Below, piece after piece: positions 22,399 to 30,579 of a DNA stretch of 59,958 bases. The stretch spans positions 1 through 59,958 of the forward strand of contig JAIUOS010000026.1 in NCBI GenBank assembly GCA_020161755.1, read 5' to 3'. The stretch comes from Actinomycetota bacterium. GTDB lineage: Bacteria > Actinomycetota > Actinomycetes > Propionibacteriales > Propionibacteriaceae. The first letter of the stretch is position 1. Each line of letters begins with the position of its first letter. The notes beneath the pieces are model-generated. The model ran no database searches, was not told the DNA's origin, and was given only the letters and a program-made list of their open reading frames with translations. A program made the translations under genes and the position numbers.

Positions 22399-23325
22399 AT
22401 GCCCGTGGTAGAGCCGGACCAGCGGCACCGGAACACCAACGTGATCGCCCTGGCCAACAACAAGGGCGGAGCTGGGAAGTCCACAATCACAGCGAACCTG
22501 GCAGGCGCGCTGGCCGCGAAGGGCCACAAGGTGCTGGTCATGGACATCGACTTGTCCGGTGACATGCGCGCAGCGTTCGGGATCAACGACCACCCGGGCA
22601 ACGACGAGGGGGAGTCCCTGGTCAGCTCGATCCTGAGCCGGGACGCCGCTGCCCCGCCGCCCAGGATCGTCACCGGGATCCGTCCGGGTATCGACTGGAT
22701 CCCCGGCGGGATGCAGATCTGGTACCTGGTCGTGTCGGCCATCCGGGACGAGTTCCCGATCACGACCCGGTTCGCGGACGTCCTGGCGCAGGTCAGCGGC
22801 GGGTACGACTACGTGTTGTTGGACTGCCCGCCGAGCAACCCGCCGCTGCAGGAGATGGTGCTGGCCGGGTCGCGCTGGCTGATCGTGCCGGCCCGCCCTG
22901 ACCCGACGAACTGGGACGGCCTGCGCAAGATCGGGCCGGTCGTGAAGCACGTCCGCCAGTACTACAACCCCGCACTGTCCTGGCTCGGCGTCGTCATCTT
23001 CGGGCTGCCCGCGAACGCGAGCCGCATCACCAGGATCTCTCTGGACTACCTCGGCGCCGCTTCAGGCACCGTTCCGGTGCTGGACTCGACCATCCGTTAC
23101 CAGTCCGCAGCCGCTCTCGGCTCCCAGATGTCGGGCCGGCTCGCGCTCGAGATGGCCACCGACCGCAAGACCGAGACCGCGCAGGTCATCACGGCTCTTC
23201 GCAACGGCCAGGAGGTCAACACCGACCGCATCCCGTCCTCGATCGACAACCTCGCAAACGACTACATGAGGCTGGCCGACGAGATCGTCACGCGTACCCA
23301 GACCGCCAAGGTGGGTGCGCGATGA
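22399..23325 (+). CDS. parA: ParA family partition ATPase
   Basis: A 308-residue protein, ATG 22399 after GAGAGGAGG. A deviant Walker A KGGAGKST lies at 22-29 in the context VIALANNKGGAGKST, DIDLSGD follows, and Walker B YDYVLLDCPPS sits at about 138-148, all as in ParA/Soj ATPases. It lacks an N-terminal DNA-binding domain (type Ib-like). It would move replicon copies apart along the nucleoid together with the next gene. ATGA overlap with that gene and the upstream CGATA array complete a partition locus. Confidence 0.9.
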   Translation: MPVVEPDQRHRNTNVIALANNKGGAGKSTITANLAGALAAKGHKVLVMDIDLSGDMRAAFGINDHPGNDEGESLVSSILSRDAAAPPPRIVTGIRPGIDWIPGGMQIWYLVVSAIRDEFPITTRFADVLAQVSGGYDYVLLDCPPSNPPLQEMVLAGSRWLIVPARPDPTNWDGLRKIGPVVKHVRQYYNPALSWLGVVIFGLPANASRITRISLDYLGAASGTVPVLDSTIRYQSAAALGSQMSGRLALEMATDRKTETAQVITALRNGQEVNTDRIPSSIDNLANDYMRLADEIVTRTQTAKVGAR

Positions 23326-23915
23326 GCCGCTACACGGGTCTCGGCGACATCGAGGACGGGCAGGTCGTCGGCCTGTCCGCACCTGCCGGCCTCGCCCCGA
23401 TCGGCCTGTCCCGGCCGCCGACAGCTCACCCGGTCCCAGCCCCCGCGCCAGCTCCGGACCCAGGCCCGGAGCCGGCGCTGGTGGGGGAGTCAACGGTGGG
23501 GGAGCGGGGCCAGAAGAGGCCTGCGAAGCCCGCGCCGCGGCGCCGGCACCCGAAACCCGCCGCCGTGGAGAAGCCGCCCCAGACCAGACCGACGACCACG
23601 AACGTTCCGGTGTCGACCGCGAACCTGATCGACCAGTGCCGCAAGGAACAGCAGCTGTCGGCCGGCGAGGTGATCGTGATCGCGATCGAAGCCGAGTACG
23701 ACAACCTGGCCAACCTGCTCCAAGGCCCCCGACGCACCGGCATGTTCGAAACGCACGCGTCCCGCCTTCCCCGCCGCGACGACGAGCCCCTCAAGACGAT
23801 CAGCTACCGCCTCACCGACACCGACATCGCCACCATCGACACCCTGGTCGAACAGTTCGGAGCCCGCTCCCGCAGCCACCTGATCAGCGTCGCCGTCAAC
23901 GCCCACTACCGCTAG
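23322..23915 (+). CDS. ParB-like centromere-binding protein (ribbon-helix-helix)
   Basis: A 197-residue protein coupled to parA by ATGA. A proline/alanine-rich N-terminus (about 30-95) leads to a helical middle and a C-terminal ribbon-helix-helix reading, KTISYRLTDTDIATIDTLVEQF then RSHLISVAVNAHY. Small RHH centromere-binding proteins are the usual partners of short ParA ATPases. It should bind the CGATA array upstream. It has no ParB/Spo0J motif. Confidence 0.7.
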   Translation: MSRYTGLGDIEDGQVVGLSAPAGLAPIGLSRPPTAHPVPAPAPAPDPGPEPALVGESTVGERGQKRPAKPAPRRRHPKPAAVEKPPQTRPTTTNVPVSTANLIDQCRKEQQLSAGEVIVIAIEAEYDNLANLLQGPRRTGMFETHASRLPRRDDEPLKTISYRLTDTDIATIDTLVEQFGARSRSHLISVAVNAHYR

Positions 23916-23933
23916 CCGAAGGACAGCACCGAC

Positions 23934-24614
23934 ATGACCGCACCCACCCCCACCCGCACCGGCCAGCCACCGCTACAGCAGCCCGCCGCCCCGGACGCCC
24001 AGATCCTGCCGCCGTCCCGGCACAAGCGCCGCCCGATCTGGCTCGCAGCCGCCGTTCTCCTGGTCGCGCTCGGCTCCCTGGGGGTGTGGTTCGTCGTGTC
24101 GAACTTGCGCGACACGGTCGCGGTCGTGGCACTCCGCAACGACGTCCCGAGGGGGACAGCGATCACCGCGCAGGACCTCACCACCGTCGACATCAACCCT
24201 GAGCCGGCGCTCCGGACCGTCCCTGCCTCCCAGCTGGCACAGGTCGTCGGGAAGCAGGCGGCCGTCGACCTGCCGGCCGGCACGCTGCTGTCGCCGGCCG
24301 GGATCGCCGACACGATCACCCCGCCGGCGGGCCAGTCCGTGGTCGGGCTCGCGCTGGACCCCGGCCAGATGCCGGCGATCGAACTCAAAGTCGGCGACAA
24401 GGTCCGCATCATCAGCACCCCGAAGGACCAGGACGACCCGCCCACCACTGCACCTGTAGTGACGGTGTCCGCCGAGGTGGTCTCCAGCACCCCGCTCGCC
24501 GACACCTCCAAGACCCGGGTCGACGTCCTCGTCTCCGAGCAGGATGCCGCGAAGGTCGCAGCCATCTCAGCCACCAACCGGGTCGCGCTGATCCTCGACA
24601 ACACCCACCGGTAG
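23934..24614 (+). CDS. SAF-domain pilus assembly protein, CpaB/RcpC-like
   Basis: A 226-residue protein with a proline-rich N-terminus, one membrane segment at about 35-57 (WLAAAVLLVALGSLGVWFVVS), and an extracytoplasmic SAF domain starting VVALRNDVPRGTAITAQDLTTVDI. This matches CpaB/RcpC proteins of Tad pili, which assist secretin or pilus assembly at the cell surface. First gene of the Tad operon, 19 bases after the ParB-like gene and 13 before TadZ. Confidence 0.75.
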   Translation: MTAPTPTRTGQPPLQQPAAPDAQILPPSRHKRRPIWLAAAVLLVALGSLGVWFVVSNLRDTVAVVALRNDVPRGTAITAQDLTTVDINPEPALRTVPASQLAQVVGKQAAVDLPAGTLLSPAGIADTITPPAGQSVVGLALDPGQMPAIELKVGDKVRIISTPKDQDDPPTTAPVVTVSAEVVSSTPLADTSKTRVDVLVSEQDAAKVAAISATNRVALILDNTHR

Positions 24615-24627
24615 GGGAGAGCAGACC

Positions 24628-25428
24628 ATGGCAATCCTGACCCTGTTCTCGGTCGCCGGGGCACCCGGCACGACCACCACAGCCCTGGCACTGGCGCTCG
24701 CCTGGCCGCGCGACGTGCTCCTGGTCGACGCCGATCCGACCGCCTCCGCACCGATCCTGGCCGGCTACCTACGCGGCTTCACCCCGCACGACAAGTCGCT
24801 GGTCGACCTGGCGATCGCCCAACGCCACGGCGAACTCGCCGACACACTCCCCGCCGTCACTCTGCCCATCCCCGACTCGCACGTGAACCTGCTCCCCGGC
24901 ATCCAGACCCCCGGCCAAGCGTCGGCGGTCGAAGGCCTGTGGCCTGACCTGCTGCCGATCCTGGCCGGCCTGGACGCCGGCGGCACCGATGTGATCATCG
25001 ACGCCGGCCGCCTCGGCGCCAGCCACGCCCCGACCGCAGCCATCCGGGCCGCTGACCTGTCGCTGCTCGTGACCAGGTCGACGCTGCCGGCGATCATCGC
25101 CGCCCGAGCCTGGCTGCCCACCATCGAGACGATCGTCGCCGACCAGACCGGCTTCGGGCTGGCCATCGTCGGAGTCGGCCACCCCCACACCGCCGGCGAG
25201 ATCACCGGCGTCCTGAAGACCCCGATCCTGGCCACCCTCGCCATGGACCCGGTCACCGCAGAAGTGTTCTCCCTCGGCCTTGACCCCACCCGGCACTTCA
25301 ACCCGAAACACTTCAACAACTCGGCCCTCGTCCGGTCGGTCCGCGCAGCCGCCGGCTCACTTCAGCAGACCGCGAAGGCCCGCAGAGACCACCTGAACGC
25401 CGCGATCGAGGAGACGGACCCGCGATGA
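24628..25428 (+). CDS. TadZ/CpaE-like ParA-fold protein
   Basis: A 266-residue protein of the MinD/ParA fold. The Walker A region reads FSVAGAPGTTTTALALALA (GAPGTTTTA at 11-19), lacking the usual lysines, as in degenerate TadZ proteins. DVLLVDADPTA and DVIIDAGRLG keep the fold. TadZ places the Tad pilus machine in the cell. Weak or absent ATPase activity is inferred from the missing lysines. Coupled to the next gene by ATGA. Confidence 0.7.
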   Translation: MAILTLFSVAGAPGTTTTALALALAWPRDVLLVDADPTASAPILAGYLRGFTPHDKSLVDLAIAQRHGELADTLPAVTLPIPDSHVNLLPGIQTPGQASAVEGLWPDLLPILAGLDAGGTDVIIDAGRLGASHAPTAAIRAADLSLLVTRSTLPAIIAARAWLPTIETIVADQTGFGLAIVGVGHPHTAGEITGVLKTPILATLAMDPVTAEVFSLGLDPTRHFNPKHFNNSALVRSVRAAAGSLQQTAKARRDHLNAAIEETDPR

Positions 25429-25604
25429 CCGACCCGCTACTCAACCCCTCCTCAACCGAAGCGAGCAAGCTCGCCGAAGCCCGGGCCGCCGTCCGTCAGT
25501 CCAGGCGAGGCCGAATCGTCGTCGCCGGCCCCGAGGGCGCAGGCAAGAACACTCTCGTCCGGTCGATTCTTGCGACCGACTGCCCGGAGGAGCCGGAGCG
25601 ATGA
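25425..25604 (+). CDS. Mini P-loop protein, internal-deletion relative of TadA
   Basis: A 59-residue gene exactly between TadZ and TadA, coupled to both by ATGA. Its first 14 residues (MTDPLLNPSSTEAS) mirror the TadA start (MTDPLINQPTNEAS). Its second half (IVVAGPEGAGKNTLVRS) mirrors the TadA Walker A region (VVVAGAQGAGKTTLVRG), with Lys kept but Thr changed to Asn. So it looks like TadA with some 270 residues deleted between start and P-loop, and everything after lost. It is probably a decaying duplicate; a regulatory decoy is possible. Confidence 0.6.
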   Translation: MTDPLLNPSSTEASKLAEARAAVRQSRRGRIVVAGPEGAGKNTLVRSILATDCPEEPER

Positions 25605-27172
25605 CCGACCCCCTCATCAACCAACCCACCAACGAAGCGAGCAGCCTGGCTGGTCTGCCGCTCCTGCAGCCCGCGACCGAGCCTTCCCGGGTCGAGCAGC
25701 GGTTCGCCCCCGCCGTACCCGCCAGCAGGCTCCCCGCCAACTTCCTCACCCCGACGCAGGAGCCTGCTGGCGGTCGGCTCCGCCGCGCCCACACCGAACC
25801 CCCGGCATCCGCGGACGACGACTTGTCGACCAGCACAGATCAGGTCGACTGGCGGCTCGTCCGGGAGATCCGAGCCGCCGCCACCGAACAGCTGTCCGAG
25901 CAACGCGTCGCGGCCACCGCGAACGGCGAGCCGTTCGACCCCGACCGCGAACTGGACGCCGGCCGCCAAATCGTCGACGAGCTCCTGCAGGAGCACGCCA
26001 CGAACACGCTGCGGGCTGGGGAGGGCCGGCCCCTCGACATCCGTCAGCAGCGCGCCACCGCCCAGGCAGTCCACGACGCCCTGTTCGGCATGGGCCGGCT
26101 CGAACCGCTCCGCAAGCAGGAGCAGGTCGAGAACATCGAGGCCTACGGGTTCGACAACGTTCTCCTCGAAGACCAGAACGGCGTGCTAAATCGTGGCCCG
26201 GCGATCGCGAACTCCGACGAGGAGATGCTCGAGGACCTGATGCTGCTGGCCAGCCGCTACGGCCGGCCGTTCTCCGAGGCCGTCCCCGAGCTCCACCTCG
26301 AACTCGACGACGGGTCCCGCCTCGCCGCGGTGGCGTGGGTCACCCCGCGCCCCACCCTCGTCATCCGCCGCCACCGCCTCAAGGACATCAGCCTCAACGA
26401 CCTTGTCGAGCGGCGCACCCTCAGCCCCAACCTGGCCAGCTTCCTGGCCGCCGTCATCCGCTCCGGCCGCAGCGTCGTCGTCGCCGGCGCGCAGGGCGCA
26501 GGCAAGACCACCCTCGTCCGCGGCCTGTGCAACGAGATCCCGCCCTGGGAGAAGATCGGCACCTTCGAGACCGAACGCGAGCTCGGACTCGACCAGATGC
26601 CCGACCGACACCCCCGCGTCGTCGCATTCGAAGCACGCCCAGGCAGCGGCGAGTACACCGCCGACGGCCGCCGAGCCGGCGAAATCACGCTCCGCCAGCT
26701 CTTCAAGACCTCCTACCGGCTCATCCTCGACCGCTACATCGTCGGCGAGGTCCGCGGCGACGAGATCCTCGAAATGATCGAAGCCATGGAGGCTGGTCAA
26801 GGCACCATCTCCACCACCCACTCCCGCAGCGCCAAAGCCACCCTCGCCAAGCTCATCACCTGCGCCATGAAAGCCGGCCCCAACATCAGCGAGGCCTACG
26901 CCACCAAAGCCCTCGCCGAACACATCGACGTCATCCTCTACATCAAGCGAGACCAGACCCCGCTCGCACCCGGACAAGCGGGTTTCGCGTTGCGGCAACG
27001 CTATGTGAGCCAGGTCGTCTCACTCGGCTGGAACCCCAACGGCCCGGACTTCACCGACATCTACGTCCCCGGCAGCGACGGCCGCGCCCATCCCAACGTG
27101 CTGCCTGAGTACCTCGAAGACCTTGCCGAGTACGGCTTCGAGAGCGACCAGTTCCACCAGGAGGCATCATGA
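25601..27172 (+). CDS. tadA: Tad secretion ATPase TadA/CpaF
   Basis: A 523-residue type II/IV secretion ATPase. Walker A GAQGAGKTT lies near 297-305, an Asp/Glu box follows in TFETERELGLD, the Walker B-like GEVRGDEILEMIEAM is near 380, and a His box is seen in GTISTTHSRSA. The N-terminal region (about 75-290) carries the CpaF-type N-terminal domain. It powers pilus assembly. Length is usual for the family with a ~70-residue disordered start. Overlaps tadB by ATGA. Confidence 0.9.
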   Translation: MTDPLINQPTNEASSLAGLPLLQPATEPSRVEQRFAPAVPASRLPANFLTPTQEPAGGRLRRAHTEPPASADDDLSTSTDQVDWRLVREIRAAATEQLSEQRVAATANGEPFDPDRELDAGRQIVDELLQEHATNTLRAGEGRPLDIRQQRATAQAVHDALFGMGRLEPLRKQEQVENIEAYGFDNVLLEDQNGVLNRGPAIANSDEEMLEDLMLLASRYGRPFSEAVPELHLELDDGSRLAAVAWVTPRPTLVIRRHRLKDISLNDLVERRTLSPNLASFLAAVIRSGRSVVVAGAQGAGKTTLVRGLCNEIPPWEKIGTFETERELGLDQMPDRHPRVVAFEARPGSGEYTADGRRAGEITLRQLFKTSYRLILDRYIVGEVRGDEILEMIEAMEAGQGTISTTHSRSAKATLAKLITCAMKAGPNISEAYATKALAEHIDVILYIKRDQTPLAPGQAGFALRQRYVSQVVSLGWNPNGPDFTDIYVPGSDGRAHPNVLPEYLEDLAEYGFESDQFHQEAS

Positions 27173-28035
27173 ACCTGCCACTGATCGCCGCCGTAGCCAC
27201 TGCCTGCGTCCTGGCAGGCATCGCCTTGGCGATCGCCAGCTTCACCGTGCCACCAACCCGTCCCGCCGTCCGCCGCGCGGCACCGACCTTCAAGGCCCTC
27301 GACGCGCTTAGCGGCCGCACCCGCCGGATCCTCATCTGGTCGACGATCGCCGGAGTGCTCGCCGCACTCCTCACCGGCTGGCCCGTCCTCCTCATTGCCA
27401 TCCCCGCCACCGCTCTCGGGCTGCCTTACCTGTTCGACGCGAACAGCGAGAAGCGCGCGTTGCAGCGGGTCGAGGCGATGGGGAAGTGGGTCAGCGCCCT
27501 GGCCGGCAGCCTCGGCGGCGGCAACTCCCTCGAACAGGCGCTGCGCTCCAGCCTCCGCTCCACCTCAGACGAGATCAAGCCCGAGGTGTCCCGGCTGGTC
27601 GCACGGGTCAATTCCCGCATCCCGATCAAGACCGCCCTGCGCGCTTTCGCTGACGACTTGGACGACGCCATGGGCGACAAGATCGTCGCCGCCCTCATGC
27701 TGGGCGCTGAACGGCGCGGCGCCGCCCTCTCCGGCGTCCTGCATGATCTGGCCACCTCCCTCGAGGACGATCTGCGCGCCAGGCGAAGCGTTGCTGCCAG
27801 CCACTCCGCCCCGCGCACCACTGCCCGCGGCATCACCGTCCTGATGCTGGTCGTGACCGGCTTCATGTTCACCAGGGCCGACTTCAACGCCGCCTACCGC
27901 ACCCCGCTCGGCCAGCTCATCCTGCTGGTCCTCCTCGCCGCATACGCACTGCTCCTGTACTGGATGGGAGGCCTCGCAGCCCCTCAGAAGCCACCCAGAT
28001 TCCTCACCCGCACCGAAGGAGGAGGGCCCCAATGA
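27169..28035 (+). CDS. tadB: Tad inner-membrane protein TadB
   Basis: A 288-residue membrane protein of the T2SSF family. Hydrophobic segments lie at about 3-25, 55-85, 220-240 and 250-270. The cytoplasmic F domain (ALAGSLGGGNSLEQALRSS ... LGAERRGAALSGVLHDLATSL) is in the middle. With TadC it forms the pilus assembly platform driven by TadA. ATGA overlaps at both ends. Confidence 0.8.
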   Translation: MNLPLIAAVATACVLAGIALAIASFTVPPTRPAVRRAAPTFKALDALSGRTRRILIWSTIAGVLAALLTGWPVLLIAIPATALGLPYLFDANSEKRALQRVEAMGKWVSALAGSLGGGNSLEQALRSSLRSTSDEIKPEVSRLVARVNSRIPIKTALRAFADDLDDAMGDKIVAALMLGAERRGAALSGVLHDLATSLEDDLRARRSVAASHSAPRTTARGITVLMLVVTGFMFTRADFNAAYRTPLGQLILLVLLAAYALLLYWMGGLAAPQKPPRFLTRTEGGGPQ

Positions 28036-28940
28036 CCGCTGCCCAGTTCGCCCTGATCGCCGGCGGCCTCATCGGCCTCGGACTGGCCCTCGGGATGCTC
28101 GCCTTCGCCCCCGCCTACCCATCCCTGCGCGACTACATCCAGCACCTCCAGGCAGGCACCCGGCCAACCCCGCACACCACCGTCATGGCCAACGACCGCA
28201 CCGACAAGATCGGCCTGTGGATCGCTCGCCGCATGCCGGTCGCCGCGACCCGCTGGCTCCGCACACCGACCAAGGAGCTCGCGATGCTCCGCATGCCGGT
28301 GCACCGCTACTACGCCCAGCGCGCCTTCTACGGCCTGTTCGGGCTGCTGTACCCAGGCCTGCTCGCCGCCCTACTGCCCGCCCTCGGGATCCACCTACCG
28401 CTCGCCGTTCCAGTCATCATCTGCCTCGCCATCGGGATAGCGGCCAGCTTCCTGCCCGACCTCACCATCCGGTCCAAGGCGGCCCGGGCCCGCCGCGAGT
28501 TCCAGGAAGCGCTCACCGCCTACATCGACTTGGTCGCGATCGCCCGCAACAGCGGCGCCCAAACCCGCCAGGCGATGGAGATTGCCGCCAACACCGGCGA
28601 GTCGTGGGCGTTCGCCCGCATCCAGGAAGAACTCATCGGTTCGCGCTTCTCCGGGCGCAGCCCGTGGCTGTGCCTCCGGGACCTCGCCGAAGAGCTCGAC
28701 GTGCCCGGGCTGGCCGACCTGGCCGACATCATGCGGCTCTCCGCCGAGGACAACGCGGCCGTCTACCAGATCCTGCGAGCCAAGGCCGCGGCGATGCGGA
28801 ACACGATCACCAACGACGAGTTGGCCGAGGCCAACGCCCGCACCGAGAACATGTCCTACTCCCAAGGTTTGCTGCCGATGATCTTCCTGGTGCTGCTCGG
28901 CGCACCCGCCCTGATGAGCATTCTGGGGCTCGTCCGATGA
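28032..28940 (+). CDS. tadC: Tad inner-membrane protein TadC
   Basis: A 302-residue membrane protein with N-terminal membrane helix, a central pair (about 95-145), the F domain (FQEALTAYIDLVAIARNSGAQ ... LRDLAEELDVPGLADLADIM) and a C-terminal helix (LLPMIFLVLLGAPALMSIL). It is the usual second platform protein of Tad systems. A 13-codon frame overlaps its stop at 28937 and may only keep ribosomes coupled. About 120 non-coding bases follow before the pilin gene. Confidence 0.8.
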   Translation: MTAAQFALIAGGLIGLGLALGMLAFAPAYPSLRDYIQHLQAGTRPTPHTTVMANDRTDKIGLWIARRMPVAATRWLRTPTKELAMLRMPVHRYYAQRAFYGLFGLLYPGLLAALLPALGIHLPLAVPVIICLAIGIAASFLPDLTIRSKAARARREFQEALTAYIDLVAIARNSGAQTRQAMEIAANTGESWAFARIQEELIGSRFSGRSPWLCLRDLAEELDVPGLADLADIMRLSAEDNAAVYQILRAKAAAMRNTITNDELAEANARTENMSYSQGLLPMIFLVLLGAPALMSILGLVR

Positions 28941-29059
28941 CCAACTCCGTACACCGCGACGGCACCAAAGGGGGGTGATACTCGCGCAACATCCTGTAAC
29001 ACTGGCTTTCAACCACCCATCCGGGGAACAACTGCAGCTAATCGAAAGGACCCCAAATC

Positions 29060-29260
29060 ATGAAGCTGTTCGTCACCCTCAACATCCTGGCCACCGTCGT
29101 CGCGCCCGCCAAGATCACCGAACTCCGCACCGATCCCGAACGCGGCTCCGAAGCCCTCACCTGGGCAATCATCGCCTCGGTGGCCCTCGGCATCGCTCTC
29201 GCCGTCGGCTTGGCCATCACCGCGGCCACCAACTCCTACACCGCCCAGATCCACGGCTGA
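29060..29260 (+). CDS. Flp-type small pilin
   Basis: A 66-residue protein after GAAAGGA. PERGSEALTWAIIASVALGIALAVGLAIT shows a short charged leader, a glycine cleavage site with a nearby Glu, and a hydrophobic helix, the layout of Flp pilins processed by prepilin peptidase. It is set apart by ribosome binding site and upstream spacing, so it may have its own higher expression, as pilin genes do. Confidence 0.65.
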   Translation: MKLFVTLNILATVVAPAKITELRTDPERGSEALTWAIIASVALGIALAVGLAITAATNSYTAQIHG

Positions 29261-29336
29261 GCAGCCCATGGATGCGCTGAGACCTGCCCGGACCACTGCC
29301 AGCATCCTCCCGGGCTGACACCAACCAGGCGTCATC

Positions 29337-29726
29337 ATGATCACCCCCAAGCGAGCAAGAACCGGCGAGCGAGGCTCCGTCCCGCTCGAAACAGCCGTGC
29401 TCGCGCCCGCGATCCTGCTGATCATCGGACTGATCGTGCAGGCCGGGTTCTGGTTCCATGCCCGCGACGTGGCCATTGCCGCGGCGGAGGAGGGGGCCAG
29501 GGCCGCCGCGTACGACGGCGCCGGCGCAAGTAACGGTCGCAGCGCGGCCGCCGACTTCGCCAGCAGGGTTGGCAGGGGAGCCCTCAAGGACGTCGCGGTC
29601 TCGGCCACCCGAGGTGCCACAACCGCCACCGTGACGGTCACTGGCCACTCGATCAGCCTCGTGCCCGGGCTCACGTTCACGATCCAGCAGTCAGCCAGCG
29701 TGCCGACCGAGAGGATCACACGATGA
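29337..29726 (+). CDS. TadE-like pseudopilin
   Basis: A 129-residue protein with GERGSVPLETAVLAPAILLIIGLIVQAGF at the N-terminus: basic leader, RGS site, Glu at +5, then a membrane helix. This is the TadE pattern. The C-terminus is beta-rich (TATVTVTGHSISL). A minor pilin of the Tad system, coupled to the next by ATGA. Confidence 0.75.
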   Translation: MITPKRARTGERGSVPLETAVLAPAILLIIGLIVQAGFWFHARDVAIAAAEEGARAAAYDGAGASNGRSAAADFASRVGRGALKDVAVSATRGATTATVTVTGHSISLVPGLTFTIQQSASVPTERITR

Positions 29727-30157
29727 ACCGCCGAGTTCAGGAATCCGAGAGGGGTTCGTTCGCTCTGGAGACTGCTGTCGTGGCGCCGTTCGTGCTCGGC
29801 ATCATCCTGCTGGTCGTCTTCGCTGGCCGCTACGCCCTCGCCACGCAGTCGGTGAACTCGGCCGCCTCGTCGGCCGCCCGGACGGCGTCGATCGCCCGCA
29901 CTGCCAGCGACGCACGGTCAACCGCCAAGACCGCCGCGGTGCTGTCCTTGGCCAGCCAGGAGATCAGCTGCAACAGCGTGGACGTGGACGTCGACACCTC
30001 CGGGTTCAAGACCGAAGTCGGGCTGCCCGCCACGGTGGCCACCACAGTCACCTGCCGGCTGGACCTGTCCGGCCTGTCTGTGATCGGCGTGCCCGGATCG
30101 ATGACCATCACAGCCGACAGCTCCAGTCCGCTGGACACCTACAGGGAGAGACGGTGA
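29723..30157 (+). CDS. TadE/TadF-like pseudopilin
   Basis: A 144-residue protein, SERGSFALETAVVAPFVLGIILLVVFAG at the N-terminus, the same leader pattern as the gene before. Two cysteines (EISCNSVDV, TVTCRLDL) could form a disulfide outside the membrane. ATG overlaps the previous stop and GTGATGA links it to the next. The two TadE-like genes look like an old duplication. Confidence 0.75.
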   Translation: MNRRVQESERGSFALETAVVAPFVLGIILLVVFAGRYALATQSVNSAASSAARTASIARTASDARSTAKTAAVLSLASQEISCNSVDVDVDTSGFKTEVGLPATVATTVTCRLDLSGLSVIGVPGSMTITADSSSPLDTYRERR

Positions 30158-30579
30158 TGACCAAGAACCCGAAAGCGGGGGAGCGCGGCTCATCCTCGCT
30201 CTTCTTCGCCGCCCTCACCGCATCCCTCCTCGTCGTCGTCGGCCTGGTCGTGGACGGGTCCGGCATGATCAAGGCCACCCAGCAGGCAGACCAGCTCGCC
30301 CAGCAGGCCGCACGACAAGCCGGCCAGCAGCTGACCGACGACGCCATGACCGGCGACCCGGTGACCCTCGACAAGGCACCGGCCCGCGCGGCCGCCGAGC
30401 AGTACCTCACCCAAGCCGGAGCAACCGGAACCGTGACCGTGTCCGGCACCAAGATCACCATCAACGTCCACACCAACTACCACCCCCGCTTCCTGTCGAT
30501 GATCGGAGTGGGGGACCTCGACGCCGAAGGGCACGCCCAGGTGGACTCCGTGCGAGTCCTGGACGGGAAGGAACGCTGA
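30154..30579 (+). CDS. TadG-like pseudopilin
   Basis: A 141-residue protein with GERGSSSLFFAALTASLLVVVGLVVDGSG at the start; the leader motif is kept but the +5 Glu is missing, as in TadG/Rv3660c-neighbour proteins. A helical KATQQADQLAQQAARQAGQQL segment follows. Probably a minor component or anchor of the pilus. Coupled at both ends. Confidence 0.65.
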   Translation: MMTKNPKAGERGSSSLFFAALTASLLVVVGLVVDGSGMIKATQQADQLAQQAARQAGQQLTDDAMTGDPVTLDKAPARAAAEQYLTQAGATGTVTVSGTKITINVHTNYHPRFLSMIGVGDLDAEGHAQVDSVRVLDGKER

